DNA of 64,000 nt from Nemertoderma westbladi (GCA_032718475.1 JAUCBJ010000001.1:62001-126000), one strand, 5' to 3'; shown: positions 1 to 12,640, numbered from the stretch's first letter. Numbers and translations: made by a program. Notes: a model not told the origin generated them from the sequence alone.

Positions 1-553
1 TATGTTTTCTTATTATAGCCCAGATGTTTGCCTATATATGTATATATATACTGTATGTTGATGAAGCCCTTGCGCATTTTAATTATTTTTACTTGAAACT
101 AAGAATGCTTTGCCCTTTTTTTAATTTCATTTTTATGTAATTCAATTTTTATGTATTACCGGTACTTTAATAATTAATATGCACCAACTGTATAGGCCTA
201 TGTAAGTACTGTAAAGAGTAAATCTAAATAAACTACCATTTTAATTATTTTACTAATTCTACTGTAGCCTAGTCAGTCATTGCAGCATTGTGTGTGTAGG
301 TCTATTGTTGATTGTAGGCCTATACTGCTATAGGTACCTGACTGCCTGATACCATTACCTGTATTTTTATTATAACAGTATAACAGTACGAGTACATACA
401 CCTGTACTTGCTGTACACGCTTATTACCGGTCAGCCGGTCTGCCGGTAGCGTACCGTACTTTGCCAGATATGTTCATAATTATGTCATTCTACTGTATAG
501 GTGCAAAATTTAATATTTTATAGTTATTCTGGCGATATTAATAAGGGCAGAAG
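1..553. other. AT-rich sequence, no gene seen
   Basis: No coding potential or bounded repeat is visible here. It contains one TACCGGTA (157-164) and two TAGGCCTA octamers (193-200, 315-322) of the kind discussed in the findings. Confidence 0.6.
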
Positions 554-1929
554 GGTCAACTGGGGTGAAGTGAGAAGTGAGCTACTTTTGCAGTTTTTGT
601 GTTTTAAAAATAGTTAATATCACATTGAGGAAATACCAATGCATTCCTTTGTGCACTACATTATTGCTCTAAACCATCTCAACAAAAATTAAAACATAAT
701 TTGCATATTAAATAGGAAAATTATATATTTTGTTTAGAGCACACAAGTAGCTCAATTTACCCCACTCATGGCTGCATGGGGCAAAGTGAACTATCTATAA
801 AATCATTTGCAAAACCATTTTAACCCGAATCGGTCATTGCTATGATAGAATCATTACATAATTTGCCTATTAAATAGGCAGATTATGTATTTTTTTGGCC
901 TCTCGAATAGCTCACTTTACCCTACTCATGGGGCAAAGTGAGCTTTCTCTCAAATGAGGTCCAAAACCATTTTACCCCAATCAGTAATTTTCCTGGGGTA
1001 AAGTGAACCATTTTTTATGTTAAAAAAAAATCATCAGATAAACATATAGGCCTACCAACTGACCAATTATCTCGGGTCATACACAGGGCTGGCAAAAACC
1101 ATAGGTTTTTCAGAAAAATTTTTAGGTTTTAGGTTTTTGCAAGGTTTTTGTAGGTTTTTGGAAGGTTTTTGCAGGTTTTTGAAGGTTTTCGCTAGGTTTT
1201 TGTAGTATTTCGCTAGGTTTTTGTAGTATTTCTGTATTTGTATACCGGTATTGATTGATTAGATTGACCTGGTTGGTAAATGATTAGATAAATTATATGG
1301 GGCGACATTTGGTCAACCTGTCAACTGTCAAGATTATATTTTATAGATACACTACAGCACTATGATACAAAATTGTTTGAAAGAATGAGTCCATCAGGTT
1401 TCATTGTCATATTAGTTACATTTATATAAACCTGTACAATGTCTGAAAGTAGGCTTACAGCAGTAGCAGTACAGACTACAGTCTTAAATTCAGACAGTAG
1501 GCTGGTAGGTGCAACTATTTATTACACTATTAGTGCATAGTGTATTAGTTCCGTAGTCTATTAGTATCATTAGCATCAATCAATGCATGCAGAATGCAGG
1601 CACGCGATTCAGCGAATGCAGAATGCCACCCCATCCCACAGTCCCATACTGGACCATAAAAGCATAACGTAAACCATAACCCGATAACCACCAGACTCCC
1701 TGACTGCCTGTGACCACCAGGCAGTTGACCAGAGTGCAGAGCCAGAGCTGCAGAGACCACCCACTGACGCTGACCCAGCCACCTGGCTGCCTGGACCACT
1801 GCTGACTGCTGCACTGTACTGCTGTACGTGTACAGTTATGTTACAGTTATACTAGGATGGCTAAAACGTCTGTCCTTATCTGATCTGATCTGACGGTATC
1901 TGACACTTGTTCCACCTTGCAGCCTTGGT

Positions 1930-2160
1930 TCAGAGTCCACCTTGGTGTAGTGGTTATATTGAATTCACGTCTCGTGGAGGTTGTGGGTTCAATCCCGGCA
2001 TGGGGGCCAAGGTAGTTTTCGTTTCGGCACGAATGTTTTTAAGGGTTTAACGAGGAATCTCTGCCTTGCATCCTTAAATGATAGCTAAATGAGTACTGGA
2101 GTTTCTGCCCATGTCAGCATGTGAAGTTTCCCCGGTATTCCCCTTAAACACGGGGGGGGG
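1930..2160 (+). mobile_element. tRNA-derived SINE inside the hAT element
   Basis: A tRNA-like head has an A box TGGTGTAGTGG at 1943-1953 and a B box GGTTCAATCC at 1986-1995, spaced as in an RNA polymerase III internal promoter. The body after the head (GCACGAATG, then CATCCTTAAATG) is shared with a second copy in opposite orientation at 47095-47254, which shows a dispersed SINE rather than a tRNA gene. A poly-G run ends the unit near 2160. It is nested in the hAT at 1084-3705. Confidence 0.75.
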
Positions 2161-2724
2161 GGGTCAATATAACACCTCCCCCTCTGAAACAACGATACTA
2201 ACTGAAACGAACTAAAAGGAATTCAAATAAAATAAGCTAGAAATTTTAAACTTGTTTTTAGCGGCTGGAGCCAAATTTTGATGCCGGCCCAGGATTTACC
2301 TTTTCGGTCGACTTTTATTGGAATTTTATATACGGTATGCAGATTTTAATTTTTTTTGTTTATCTTCAGATCTTTATTAAGTGTATTATAGAGAGCTTAT
2401 TTATGGCTTATAACCTGTACATCTGTACATACAGACATATACTAATTCGTTTATTGTTTTGGTTATATTCAGCCCTTCTGTAACCTGTGTTTTTGGTGAA
2501 AACCTGGTATTCTTCACATGGGGGTAACTGCAAAGTGAAATATAACGGCAAAGTCTGGTATTCTTACTGTCTTAGCCCATGTGAAGAATACCAGAATACC
2601 TTACTACTACATAATAGTCTGATAGTACTTAACTAATTATGTTTATGCTAATTATTTATCAGCATATTATTGCCACATGGGTGTGTGGGTGGATGGGAAT
2701 GTGGGAAGGTGCCCGCTGGTTGTT

Positions 2725-2945
2725 TATTGTTTTGGTTAGAAAAGTCAGCCGCGGTAACATTCTCCTTTCTCTCAATTGGTAGGTATCAAAATCGTTTATT
2801 GTTTTGGTTAGAAAACCCTGTCTCTGTAACCTGTTCCTTTCCCTCAATTGGTAGGTAACAATTGTCGTTTATTGTTTTGGTTAGAAATTACAGCCGCTGT
2901 AACCTGCTCTTTTCCTTCAATTGGAAGGTAACAACAGCGTTTATT
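2725..2945 (+). repeat. Dispersed ~75-bp repeat, three tandem units
   Basis: Each unit reads GTTTATTGTTTTGGTTAGAAA, a variable stretch, CTGTAACCTG, then TTTCCYTCAATTGG and a short linker. The same unit recurs at 4565-4710, 17930-18130 (inverted), 31725-31785, 40735-40830 (inverted) and 48270-48330; a partial copy lies near 2447-2495. ORFs through this stretch are by-products of the repeat. Confidence 0.8.
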
Positions 2946-4564
2946 AATTCCCACATCCCCATCCACCTTCCCGTATTCAGATATTCCTTCATCGTCTAGG
3001 CATACTGTAAACACCACTGTATCAGCTGGCAATATGGGGCATGTTAAGTGTTTCTTCATATACACACTAGGCCTACCCAGTAGGCTTAGAGATACCCCTC
3101 CCTGCCTTCCCTTTCTGCCTTTAGCGTAACAAACCTTCATCCTATATCGCATTTTTAATATAATATATAAATATAATTACATGCCTTTGTGCATTTAGAT
3201 GCATACCGGTATGCCTGTACTGCTACTTCATATGATGATACTGATACTTAACAGGGCAACGTGAAACGTGATCCCCTATTCAGCTACTGGCTATTTACCT
3301 AACAGACAATTAGGTAAATTATTATATCTCTTTCTCCTGATTGGTTGTAGGATCAGATGCTGTCAGATCAGATCAGATCAGATAAGGACAGACGTTTTAT
3401 TCTACCTCCCGGTCAGCCGGTACCGGACCATCTGACTGCTACGGTAACTTGCATCAGCTAACTTGCATCAGTCAGCTTGTCAGCAGTGACAAGACAACTG
3501 GGAACTGGACTGGACTGGAACTCATCAGCTGACAATGCAAGTTGACTTGTTCAGTTGTTTTGAGTGTACAAATGAAATTAAAAGGCAAATTAAAGATGAA
3601 AAATCAAAAACCTAAAAACCTAGTTTTAGGCTTTTTTCAAATTTTAGGTTTTTGACAAAAACCTACAAAAACCTAGGTTTACAAAAACCTACTTTGCCAG
3701 CCCTGGTCATACATACAAACAATGGAATCCAAACAAATTCAGTGCTTCCAATTCTAAAAAAAACCTTACTTACTGCACAGCACAGCATGCTACTACAAAC
3801 AATAAACCTGAATGAGTGAATACACAGCACAGCCTAGTAGTGGAAATTGGAGGCCCAACAGTTTTGATTTGTACGTTTATTTATTAGACCCACTTAGGCC
3901 CTAACAGCTAAAATTACCAGGCATCCAGAATTACCAGACATCCAAACAACGTTCTGTTACAAATAAGAGATATAATAAAATACAAAATAATAAACAGCAC
4001 GAAAATTTCAATAGCTCACTTTACCCCATTGCCATTAAAATAAAGGGGTAAAGTGAACTAAATTAATTAATTAAATAAATAAATAATTAGTTACAGAATG
4101 ATAAAAAGTGCATGGCAGCATGGGATATCTCAAGTATCACTTATTTGCCATTTATTTGCGGTAATGACAACTCTCTACCTTAATTCGTTGTTTATAATTT
4201 TTTATTTTAAAATCAATAGCTGAATAGCCAAAAAGTTCGTATGCATGAATTTTCAACTTTTTTTTCATATTTTGTAAAAATATTGATTGCTTCGAAATTT
4301 CAAACTGTCATAATTTATTTCATTTATTAGATCAAAGCTAGGATATTTGTAGACATTGTAATGATTTTAGAGAATTGAAATAATAAAAATTTATATATTT
4401 AAAAAAACAAAATAAAAATTGCTCATTTTACCCCTAGCTCACTTCACCACAGCTTACCCAACATAACTATGGTGGCTGATTTGGGTCAATTAGATTATTA
4501 TTTTTTTCTGGGTGATAATATTATCTTATCACCCGGGTGATAAATAAAAATAATATTACCGTAT

Positions 4565-4710
4565 TATCACCCGGGAAAAATTTATTGTTTGGTTAGAAAA
4601 GCATGCATCTGTAAACTGTAACCTGTTCCTTTCCCTCAATTGGTAACAATATCGTTTATTGTTTTGGTTAGAAAATCTTGCTCCTTTTGCCTTTCCCTCA
4701 ATTGGTAACA
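4565..4710 (+). repeat. Dispersed ~75-bp repeat, two units upstream of PCIF1
   Basis: Two units of the GTTTATTGTTTTGGTTAG ... CCCTCAATTGG family end about 245 bp before the PCIF1 start codon, so they may lie in or next to its promoter or 5' leader. A GGGTGATAA / TTATCACCC inverted motif precedes them (4510-4575). Confidence 0.75.
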
Positions 4711-4954
4711 ATAAACCCAGAAAAAACTAAAACTTCCGTACAATACAGAATTCAGCTGTATATCTCAGTATCTGTCTGTATATGCAGATATGACTGTATG
4801 CCCGATCTGGTATGTGGTAACGGTAGCTGTTATCTTTGGTTCCAGGTTCTGAGACAGGAACACTGGAAAAGGATATTACAGCTAGCTGTACAGAAATAAT
4901 ATCTGTGTAGTAGCCTACTGGACTACTATACGCCTTGATCTGTTGATCGCCTAT

Positions 4955-7776
4955 ATGTCGGGGCCTAACAATAGCGAATCGAAGAACCATCGACTGGGCT
5001 CTAAACTCAGTATCGTCGTCTCCCACCGGACTAGCGATGGGGGAAGTGAGCACAGCGACGACAGTAGTTCCAGCAGCGTCCTGTCCCCGGTCTCCCCGGC
5101 CATAGCCGCCCCGGGCGCCGCCCCTCGCAGCTTCTCGGACTCGGTCCCGGTGTCCGCCGCCGTGCCAGACATCCCGGAACCCCCGGGCGACGCCGTCCCG
5201 GAACTCTCTCCGGAGCTCCACAGACTGGGATGGCGCTGCTACTGGAGTAAACGCGAGAACCAGTACTACTTCTGGAACAAACACAGTCAGCAGTCGTTGT
5301 GGGAGATGCCTACGGTACCGGTTAGCAGTAAACGACCGCTGAATGCTTCCGACGCGTCGGGGCGCTACCAGAAACAGCGTCGCTTCACGGACTGGAACCT
5401 CGATATACAAACCAACGTGATCGTCTACGAACGCAAAATGCAGTTGTGGATTCCGCCTCATCCCGAGATCGAGCAATACCGCTCGACGTTGGTAGCTGGG
5501 CTGCGGAATCTTCTCGAGGAACAGTGTCTGCGGATAGTGTCGATCCATGCGCCGTTGGAGTCTTTCAACCGCTGGTTGCTGGAACGCAAGGTTACGGACC
5601 GCGGGGTGGACCCGCTGATCCCGAGCGACTGCGCCGTCGATCTGTCCGTCTCGATGTACCGCGAGATAATGAACGACGTCCCCACGAGAGTCACCAAGAC
5701 TGCGGTGGCTTCCGAGGCCCGGAAGCAGCTGTCCGTGTACGCGGAGGCCGCGAAAAATCTCGTGGAGAATCGGAAGTGCGATAAAGACACTCGGAAGATG
5801 GTACTGTGGCACGCGGAGGCTACATTCCAGTGGCTCCGTTCTAATGACAAACGTAGCAAAGAAGACAGCGAGGTGCGTCTCAAACACATACGGAAGCAGA
5901 TTAAAGAGCGTCTGGAAGAGGTTGCCAAGCCTTCCGTCGAGTCGATCTGTCTCAAACTCTACCAGCACGCCAAGCTGCACGCCAAGGAGGTTAGGGAGCG
6001 ACACGAGTCTCTGTGGTTGGATAATAAGGTCTCGATCCCGCCCGAGTCTCCCAAGGTCCCCACTGCCAACCGGAAGGTTCTCTGTTACCCTATTCTCTCC
6101 TTCGTTCCGTCCACGCGTTTGCCGGTAGTCGACGTAGAACCGACCCCCGACGAACAGTTTATGACTATCAGTTTCCGGGGCGATTGTCTGCGGGTTAAAA
6201 CTTTATATTTTTATAAATTGGAGACTCTGTATAGGTGAGTTCTATGTGGTTGCTTGTTATGTAACAAATAGTGAATGATTAGAATATGAATGATTTGCTA
6301 TGGAATTTCATATAGTAATATATCATTATTTATTTAGTAGACCAGTTTATATATCGGAATTCGGAACGGCTTTGACTTTTGAGATAGTCGGTGATTGAAA
6401 TGATATATAAATGAACTCCTTGCTGTGTCACTAACATTAATTAGGTTAATAATTAATATTAATTATTGAGGCTAGAGTTCACTCAAGCTAATTATTTTCA
6501 TGATCCTCACTGGACAAGGTATAAGAGACGTGTCATTATATTTCTGAATAACGATCGTGACGCTTTGTAATATATTGTTAATATCAGAGTGTAATTGAAT
6601 CCGTTCAAGGATTTAGTGTAATTAACTGTTTATATTCATTCATAATAAGGTTATTATTTAATGTCAGCTGCTACAAACAATGTGAGATTTAATATTATAT
6701 AATAATAAAATAAAATAAATAGCACAAAACTTCGTACGGAGTAATGCGCCTTAATGCACCTCAATATTATTCTCAAGATATTCACTTAAATTACTTCGGG
6801 ATTATAAAAAGCGTTGGTCGACTTTTATTGGTTATTTGAATTTAACTTTAATCAAATTTTAATTTTATTCAACTTTTTATTTTCTTTGAAATTATGGTGT
6901 GCGTTCAATATTGGTTGACTGCGGGGCCGTTTAAACCTTCTTAGTCTCACATTCATAGGCATCCATTCTTGCCTCCAATATAAGTTTTTTTTACAGCGCA
7001 CAATAATTATTGCTCAGAATAATTGTGACATTTTTTATATTGTGCGTTATAATATTATAAAGATGGTTGTAAAATCAACCCATTTCACTAACTCGTATAT
7101 TTTCATTATTAGGCTGAACTGTAAAGACGACTTCGAACTAACTATGTTCCTTCCGCGCGTATACTGCCTGTTAAAACGATACAACACCCTGTTCGGGACG
7201 CGCCCGACAGAGGGCCACAGCCACCAGGGGGCGCTACCCGTGGCCGTCTTCGAGGCACTCAACTCCGCTTTCGATATAACCTTCGAGTGTTTCGCCTCGC
7301 CGCTCAACTGCTACTTCAACCAGTACTGCTCGGTGTTCCCGGACACGGACGGATACTTTGGTTCCCGCGGTCCCTTCCTCGACTTCCACCCCATCTCGGG
7401 ATCCTTCGAGGTGAACCCTCCCTTCTCCATCGAGCTGTGTCTCGCCACCGTTGACCACGTCCATCGGCTACTCGAAGCCTCCGTCGAGCCGCTGAGCTTC
7501 GCGATCTTCGTCCCCGAGTGGCGGAACCCCACCCCGGACTTCCTCCAGCAACTCGAGTGCAGTCGGTTCAACCGAAGGGAACTGCTCATTCCGTCGTTCC
7601 AACACGATTACCGCAACGGTTTCCAACATCTGTGCAATCCCAACGAACTGTCAGCCTCATCCATGCACGGCACTTTCATTTTCTTTTTACAGAACGACAT
7701 GGGTCTTGTAAAGTGGTCCCCGTCCTCCGATAAAATAGAGAAAATTAAAGAGGCTTATGGTATTAAACCCTCATAA
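4955..7776 (+). CDS. PCIF1: PCIF1/CAPAM cap-specific mRNA N6-methyltransferase, two coding exons
   Basis: Coding exons are 4955-6234 and 7113-7776. The donor is ATAG|GTGAGT, the acceptor ATTATTAG|G, and the junction splits an AGG codon with no frame loss. The predicted protein is about 647 aa, a little shorter than the roughly 700-aa vertebrate form. A WW domain lies at about residues 92-119 (W93 and W116, ending LWEMP) after a Ser/Pro-rich N-terminus. The methyltransferase core follows, with the catalytic NPPF tetrad at residues 528-531 (7414-7425) and the family block CFASPLNCYF at about 7288-7317. In known family members the WW domain binds the Ser5-phosphorylated C-terminal tail of RNA polymerase II, and the enzyme uses SAM to methylate N6 of the 2'-O-methyladenosine next to the m7G cap (m6Am), in the nucleus. 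The start is the first ATG in frame; an upstream TTG at 4943 is not a likely start. Both exons are far more GC-rich than the flanks. The catalytic motif and frame are intact, so it should be functional. Confidence 0.96.
6235..7112 (+). other. PCIF1 intron
   Basis: AT-rich GT-AG intron of 878 bp. It contains a GGTCGACTTTTATTGG stretch (about 6817-6833) that also occurs near 2307, so a dispersed repeat fragment is present. No other gene is seen. Confidence 0.85.
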
Positions 7777-7826
7777 GTTTGTTTTCTTTTAAATGTTTAA
7801 ATACGGAGTCACGTAGTATTAAATAT

Positions 7827-7832
7827 AATAAA
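7827..7832 (+). promoter_or_regulatory. Candidate poly(A) signal of PCIF1
   Basis: AATAAA lies 51 nt after the PCIF1 stop codon. A second cluster of AATAAA-type signals near 8813-8838 would give a 3' UTR of about 1 kb; both could be used. Confidence 0.5.
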
Positions 7833-10215
7833 TATATATAATATAGGATCAATTTTGAATTTTAAACATTTTTAATTAATTGTAAATTATAAGCTCGGCT
7901 GCAGTTGAGGTAGGTTTTGTATGACAACTGTTTGCTTGAGAGTTATTTTGTATTTTATAGCATTTGTGTATCTTCGTACGTGCGAAAGCGTGCTTGCGAT
8001 TTAGCGTGCAAATAGTAAATCACACCCTTCTTGCTGCGACTGACGTCCAAACCAATCAATCTCATTGTCTGACGGGCATTGGCCATCTACATATGGAAAA
8101 TATGATTCTGTCAAGGATTTCGGGTACCTAATGTAAACTGAACGACGTCCACTTGCGGAAGTTATGATAATGTAGGAGTTAGCGAATCATGATGATTATT
8201 AAAACATTAGGAGTTATGTTAGAAAGTATAGAATTAATACATATTAAAGATTATTAAGAGTTTTGTCACTTATAATAAGTTAAGTGATATATTAATTATT
8301 TATTACATATACCTTTACCTTCCATTACTTTATTACATGGCATTTGGAAGATTTATAATGACACTTTTATGTCATTTTGTACTACACTGACACTCCGTGT
8401 TAGAGTAGATTTCAGTTACATAGTTTTAAGTTGTGTAAAATACAGTTGGTGGTCTTTTTCTTCCTTGCACAAGGTTATTTCTACTATATATATTTATTTA
8501 TTCTTTCGCACTAACATTCTCACATTATTTACAGACCAGGGTATCTGCAGCCAATCATATTCCTTTATATCCCTATTCATATATTATGACTCTATGGTTA
8601 ATCGCTTGACTTGAGGTGAAATTCATATATTTTTCTGAAGGAACTCATTTTCGTGTTTCTTATTTAATGAATTAATGTAATTACTATTTGTTGTCTGTAA
8701 ACAGCGAGTCCTTTCGTTATGTGTATCAGAATGTGCAATGTGCAGTTTGTATAAGTCTCAGGCAATTATTATATTGTTAATAATTAATTGTATTGTGTAT
8801 TAACTGTTATTACAATAAATTACATGTTACCAAATAAAGCTATTATATTTTCATGAACGTAATTTTATTCCTACATTTGCCTTTCATCCTCTCAATATCA
8901 CTTCCGCCTAATTCTTCCTCGCCGACTATTAATAGTGATTAATAGTTGCGAACCGCCCGTTATACCCGCTGTTGTTCGGTCGGACTGGTGTTGGGCGGCT
9001 CTCCTGGTTTCCTATAATATCGCTTCCGGAGACAGGAAGTTCTAGGACCCTATAAATGTCTGTAATTCTTGTTATTGTGGTGGTGTGATCCAGACTTAAG
9101 ATGTGAAAGTACCGGGTTCGATCATGGATCCGGTCTTTTTTAAATCTCATATTTACATTTAAAATTTAGGCAGTTTAGTTTACAGTCACCTTGCTGGATT
9201 TTCTTGTTTTTAATGATATTGTGTACTCATTTCGTGAGTGATATCGTATTATGAACATATTTTGTTGCCGCACGAATAATTGATATTTTATATGATTTGT
9301 TCAGAAATGGTAAAAGGATTCGCCACCGACCGTCAGTATCTCTAACCAGTTCAAATCCTCTCCAATCTAGTCCACTTCTATCAAACAGCCAGTCATAAAT
9401 TCGCCCATGTGCAGAATCCATATTTCACTTTTCGGTCGAAATTATATTGAAATTTTATATGTGAAGAATTTGTATTTTTTAAATTTATTCTGTTTTTTTA
9501 AGCGATTATTTCTCTTATAACTTTGTATAGATATACTAGAGGCATACTAAATTCGTTTCTTGTTCTGGATCTTATTCAGCCCTTCTGTAACTATATTCTT
9601 CACATTGCTTTAGATCAATTAAAAACACATTTCTTAAAGCAAATCTCTTGAACTAATTAAAAACTAGAATGGAATAGGGTATGGGGAATACAGTTGTATA
9701 ATTTTTAAGTATAATTATTTAAATTTTATACTAGAAAATAATTAATATCCTTTAAGAGGCAGGTTGAAAATGCTGTTTTCACCCCGATCAACTTAATTAA
9801 CTAATTAACTGCTATTATCTTAGCTTCTCGAAGACCCCACGGAAATTCAACTTGGGAAGTTTCTAAACTTTTGTCAGAGTACATGTGTACCAAGTTTGGA
9901 TAGATTTCATTAACATTTTGCTGAGTTATTAACGTTGAAAATTTAACACAACAGAACGACAGACACACCGATTGGGGTGTAATGTGCTCAATCTTAGGTT
10001 GAGATGAAGTGTTATGTGGTGTAATCCGACACTAGAAATGACTATCATTTAAGCATTTAAAGATTAGCAGCATTGAAATAAAAATAATGGAATTGTTCGA
10101 TAATTTATATGAATTGGATTTTTACCCTAAGTTGAGTAACTCAAAGGCCAGCAGAGCCAATAGACAACTGGCAGCGGCAGGTGGGGGGGGGGGGGTTCCT
10201 CGGAGTAAAGAGAGA
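7833..10215. other. Intergenic, AT-rich, repeat fragments only
   Basis: Downstream of PCIF1 I see no supported gene. A stretch near 9060-9140 contains GGGTTCGATCATGGATCC, a weak RNA polymerase III B-box-like signal without a clear A box. The block at 9415-9610 is a diverged copy of 2290-2530. Confidence 0.5.
9415..9610 (+). repeat. Dispersed repeat, diverged copy of 2290-2530
   Basis: Shared landmarks in the same order are CTTTTCGGTCGA, ATTGGAATTTTATAT or its variant, CTAATTCGTTT / CTAAATTCGTTT, TTCAGCCCTTCTGTAAC and ATTCTTCACAT. The 2290-2530 copy lies inside the hAT at 1084-3705, so the family is mobile or was carried by mobile elements. Confidence 0.6.
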
Positions 10216-10885
10216 GGGCTGTTGCGCTGTCAGTCAGAGAGGTAACAGCCCGTGGGGTAAGGATTTACCTCTGGGACCTGTATTAGGCAAAATAGCAGTA
10301 GCTGTGTAGGCCCACCAGTACTGTGCACGGTACATACCCGAAATTTAGCCTACATCTGTAAATAATACACGGTTTCGCGGTACACGACCATATAAATTAG
10401 ACCACCATCCATCTGTAAAATGCTCGCGTGAGTTCAGGAGTTGCACAGATGTCAGGATGTGCTGATTCTATATCATGCACTAGGCCTAACGGATTCTGGT
10501 AGCCTGGAACTAGACCACTACAAAAACTGATGCGACAGAGCGAGGTGTCGTTAACCTAACATTTCTTGGCGGCTGATCCGATAACACTCAACGCATTGTA
10601 TGGTTGGACATTGCTGCATTGACATTACCGGTATTGCATTATAGTGTACAATATTACATACTGATTAGTATGGATTGAGAAATTGGATATATTTGGATGT
10701 CAATGGATGGATAGCTTTGGTTTGAGAAACTAATATCACGTAGGCCTACCTAATCATAAGAACTACAGCCTTTAGAAGTACGAAGACATATTTTTGATCT
10801 TACAATGACTTACAACATTATACATCAACTTGTTGATCTACCACAATAATTTTTTTTTACTTTTGCAAATACGGTGCGGTGCAAT

Positions 10886-11262
10886 CGAGGACATTCTTAT
10901 AAACTTTTTAAACGTATTACTAGATTAGAGATAACTAAGTATTCCTATTCAAACCGTGTAGTAAGTGTATGGAACGATTTACCGTCAGACGTAGTTATGG
11001 CAGTCAATACTGCAATATTAATGTTTTTAAGAACTTGTTAAAAAAAGTAGATCTTTTACCTTATTGTAGTTTTGATAGATTTTTGGATTAGTAATTTTTA
11101 CAATATATAAGAAACATGTATTTTAGTCTTTTAATTTAACGATATTTTTAAGTGCAATTGTTGCCCGTAAGTGTCCTTGTAACCTGGGTGATGTTCTCCC
11201 TTTTAATTAATTTTTATATGTTAATGATTAATAAAAGAGTGTATTATTATTATTATCATATC
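10886..11262 (+). pseudogene. 3' end of a non-LTR retrotransposon ORF2, one frameshift
   Basis: From 10886 the + strand reads RGHSYKLFKRITRLEITKYS and then NRVVSVWNDLPSDVV, the pattern seen at the extreme C-terminus of reverse transcriptase ORFs of CR1/jockey-like LINEs (R.HS.KL.K......R..FF.NRVV..WN.LP). After about residue 47 the frame shifts by one; the tail resumes and ends in a stop at 11089-11091. A TTATTATTATTATC tail near 11240-11262 is a plausible LINE 3' microsatellite. Only a 5'-truncated fragment remains, as is usual for LINE insertions. Confidence 0.75.
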
Positions 11263-11289
11263 TTTGCGTTAATTATTACTATATCCACT

Positions 11290-11700
11290 GGCTCCCAGCC
11301 ACCTTCAACAAACCATCATACAGTCATTGCTGGGGGGCACTCAGCTGAGGGGGCGGAGCGCATTAAAAACTCTAAGTATCGCGACCTAATGGACAGAATG
11401 GACCGGGCCATTTCTTTCACCCCGTGGCCTTTGACGCCTTTGGCCGCCCTGGTCCAGAGACATCCACCTTCCTCCGGGAGATCGGGGCTCGTCTCCACAG
11501 TGCCACCCACGAACCGCGGTCACACCAGTTTCTGCTCCAGCGCCCAGCGCCTGGAGATGGCAATTTTGGTTGGTATTGCAGCCTCAGTCCAGCAGTCATG
11601 GGGACAGCAACCACGCCGACCATCGGTCTATTCGGGCACCGAAGAGCCGAAACCAATCGAAACTGTCGAAATGGTTGCCAATGGAGTCACCAACGGGATG
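11290..11700 (+). pseudogene. GC-rich decayed ORF fragment, possibly retrotransposon-derived
   Basis: This stretch is much more GC-rich than its surroundings. Two overlapping frames give protein-like strings: in one MDRMDRAISFTP, and from about 11423 in the other FDAFGRPGPETSTFLREIG and then ATHEPRSHQFLLQR. The pattern resembles the segment after the reverse transcriptase domain in some invertebrate retroelements, where a GRPG.E...FL motif precedes EPR....L.QR. I infer a frameshifted remnant. It is not an intact gene, and a 199-aa ORF through it mixes intergenic sequence with the wrong frame. Confidence 0.4.
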
Positions 11701-12284
11701 ACGGCCGAAGATATTCAATACTCTTCGTTATTTAATAATGTGATTAGATAAAAAAATAAATTAATGAAATATAATTCATCTGTCAATTATTATTACAAAA
11801 AAAAATCCAACATTATATTAACATTTATATAGTTTTGAATTAAATGTTTCGAAATCAACAGTCATTCAATGAACTTATACAGCAGTGTCATATATCGCGT
11901 ATCCCTTGGTTTAATCACTATTCTTTATTCAAGTATAACTGAATCCTGGCCCACCGCCTTTACCCTCCACTGATAATTTAAAATCGTAACTCATTCAATC
12001 TATACCAAACTTGGTAAACATGTAATATTTTAGTAGTAAACAAGCTGTTATTTGCGTCGATTTTCACCTGGAGAGGGAAGTCTTATACATTGACAAGACT
12101 TATTAAATGATTGATGTTGAATAATTATTATTAAGATTAAAATATATTATTAGGAATTCGAAGAAAGCAAATTGTATTGAGTTAGTATTGGCAAGTTAAT
12201 CTCACAAACCAGTCTAGTCTAACTTTACAGTAGCCTTGTTCGCATTGTTCCAGGTTTAGGCCTATAGATGCCACCATCTTCGTT

Positions 12285-12640
12285 CCAGGTTTAATACTGT
12301 AATAGACTCCGTTATCTGTCTCGATCGCTTCGCTATGCACCATCTTACTGGGTTTAATAAACTCCATCGCCTTCCTGTCGTTCTATTGTCGTAGATTACT
12401 TCGCCATCGTCTTTTCGCTTTGGTTGCGTGTTTAATACTGTAATAGACTCCGTCATCCGTCTCGATCGCTTTGCTATGCACCATCTTACTGGGTTTAATA
12501 AACTCCATCGCCTTCCTGTCGTTCTGTTTTGTAGATTACTTCGCCATCGTCTGATCGCTTTGGTTGCGTGTTTAATACTGTAATAGACTCCGTCGCCATC
12601 GTATCGTTCTGGATACATTGAATAGACTCCATTGTCCATC
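12285..12640. repeat. ~139-bp tandem repeat, about 2.5 copies
   Basis: Units begin GTTTAATACTGTAATAGACT at about 12290, 12430 and 12570. Each includes CTATGCACCATCTTACTGGG and CGCTTTGGTTGCGT. The third copy is partial and decays into GATACATTGAATAGACTCC. Confidence 0.8.

Larger units (their letters stand above)
1084..3705. mobile_element. Non-autonomous hAT element, 8-bp target duplication
   Basis: The ends are perfect inverted repeats, CAGGGCTGGCAAA on the left and TTTGCCAGCCCTG on the right. They are flanked by an identical 8-bp direct repeat, GTCATACA, at 1076-1083 and 3706-3713. An 8-bp duplication with a CAGGG terminus is the signature of the hAT superfamily. Subterminal regions carry arrays of AGGTTTTTG (1115-1245) and its complement (3605-3690), probably transposase binding sites. 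No transposase ORF remains. The 2.6 kb interior carries a tRNA-derived SINE (about 1930-2160) and three units of the dispersed 75-bp repeat (2725-2945). Confidence 0.87.
554..4455. repeat. Inverted 'GGGGTAAAGTGAGC' element split by a hAT insertion
   Basis: The left part (about 554-1015) and right part (about 4010-4455) repeat the motif GGGGYAAAGTGAGCT many times, in both orientations. The outer ends are imperfect inverted repeats: GGTGAAGTGAG near 565 faces CTCACTTCACC near 4438. The middle is occupied by the hAT element at 1084-3705, so the original element was probably about 1.2 kb. No transposase is present and I could not fix a target duplication, so the class is unknown; a mariner-type MITE is one possibility. 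Confidence 0.5.

Noticed and set aside
1935-2010. tRNA gene
   Set aside because: A and B boxes are present, but no cloverleaf could be made convincing and the sequence is shared with another dispersed copy, so it is a SINE head.
4727-6004. 425-aa ORF on the minus strand
   Set aside because: Antisense shadow of PCIF1 exon 1 caused by its GC-rich codon use; the + strand matches a known family over its length.
9060-9140. Another tRNA-derived SINE
   Set aside because: A B-box-like GGGTTCGATCA is visible, but the A box is poor and no second copy was found.
11152-11751. 199-aa ORF as a gene
   Set aside because: It joins intergenic sequence and a LINE tail to a fragment whose protein-like signal switches frame; better described as a decayed element.
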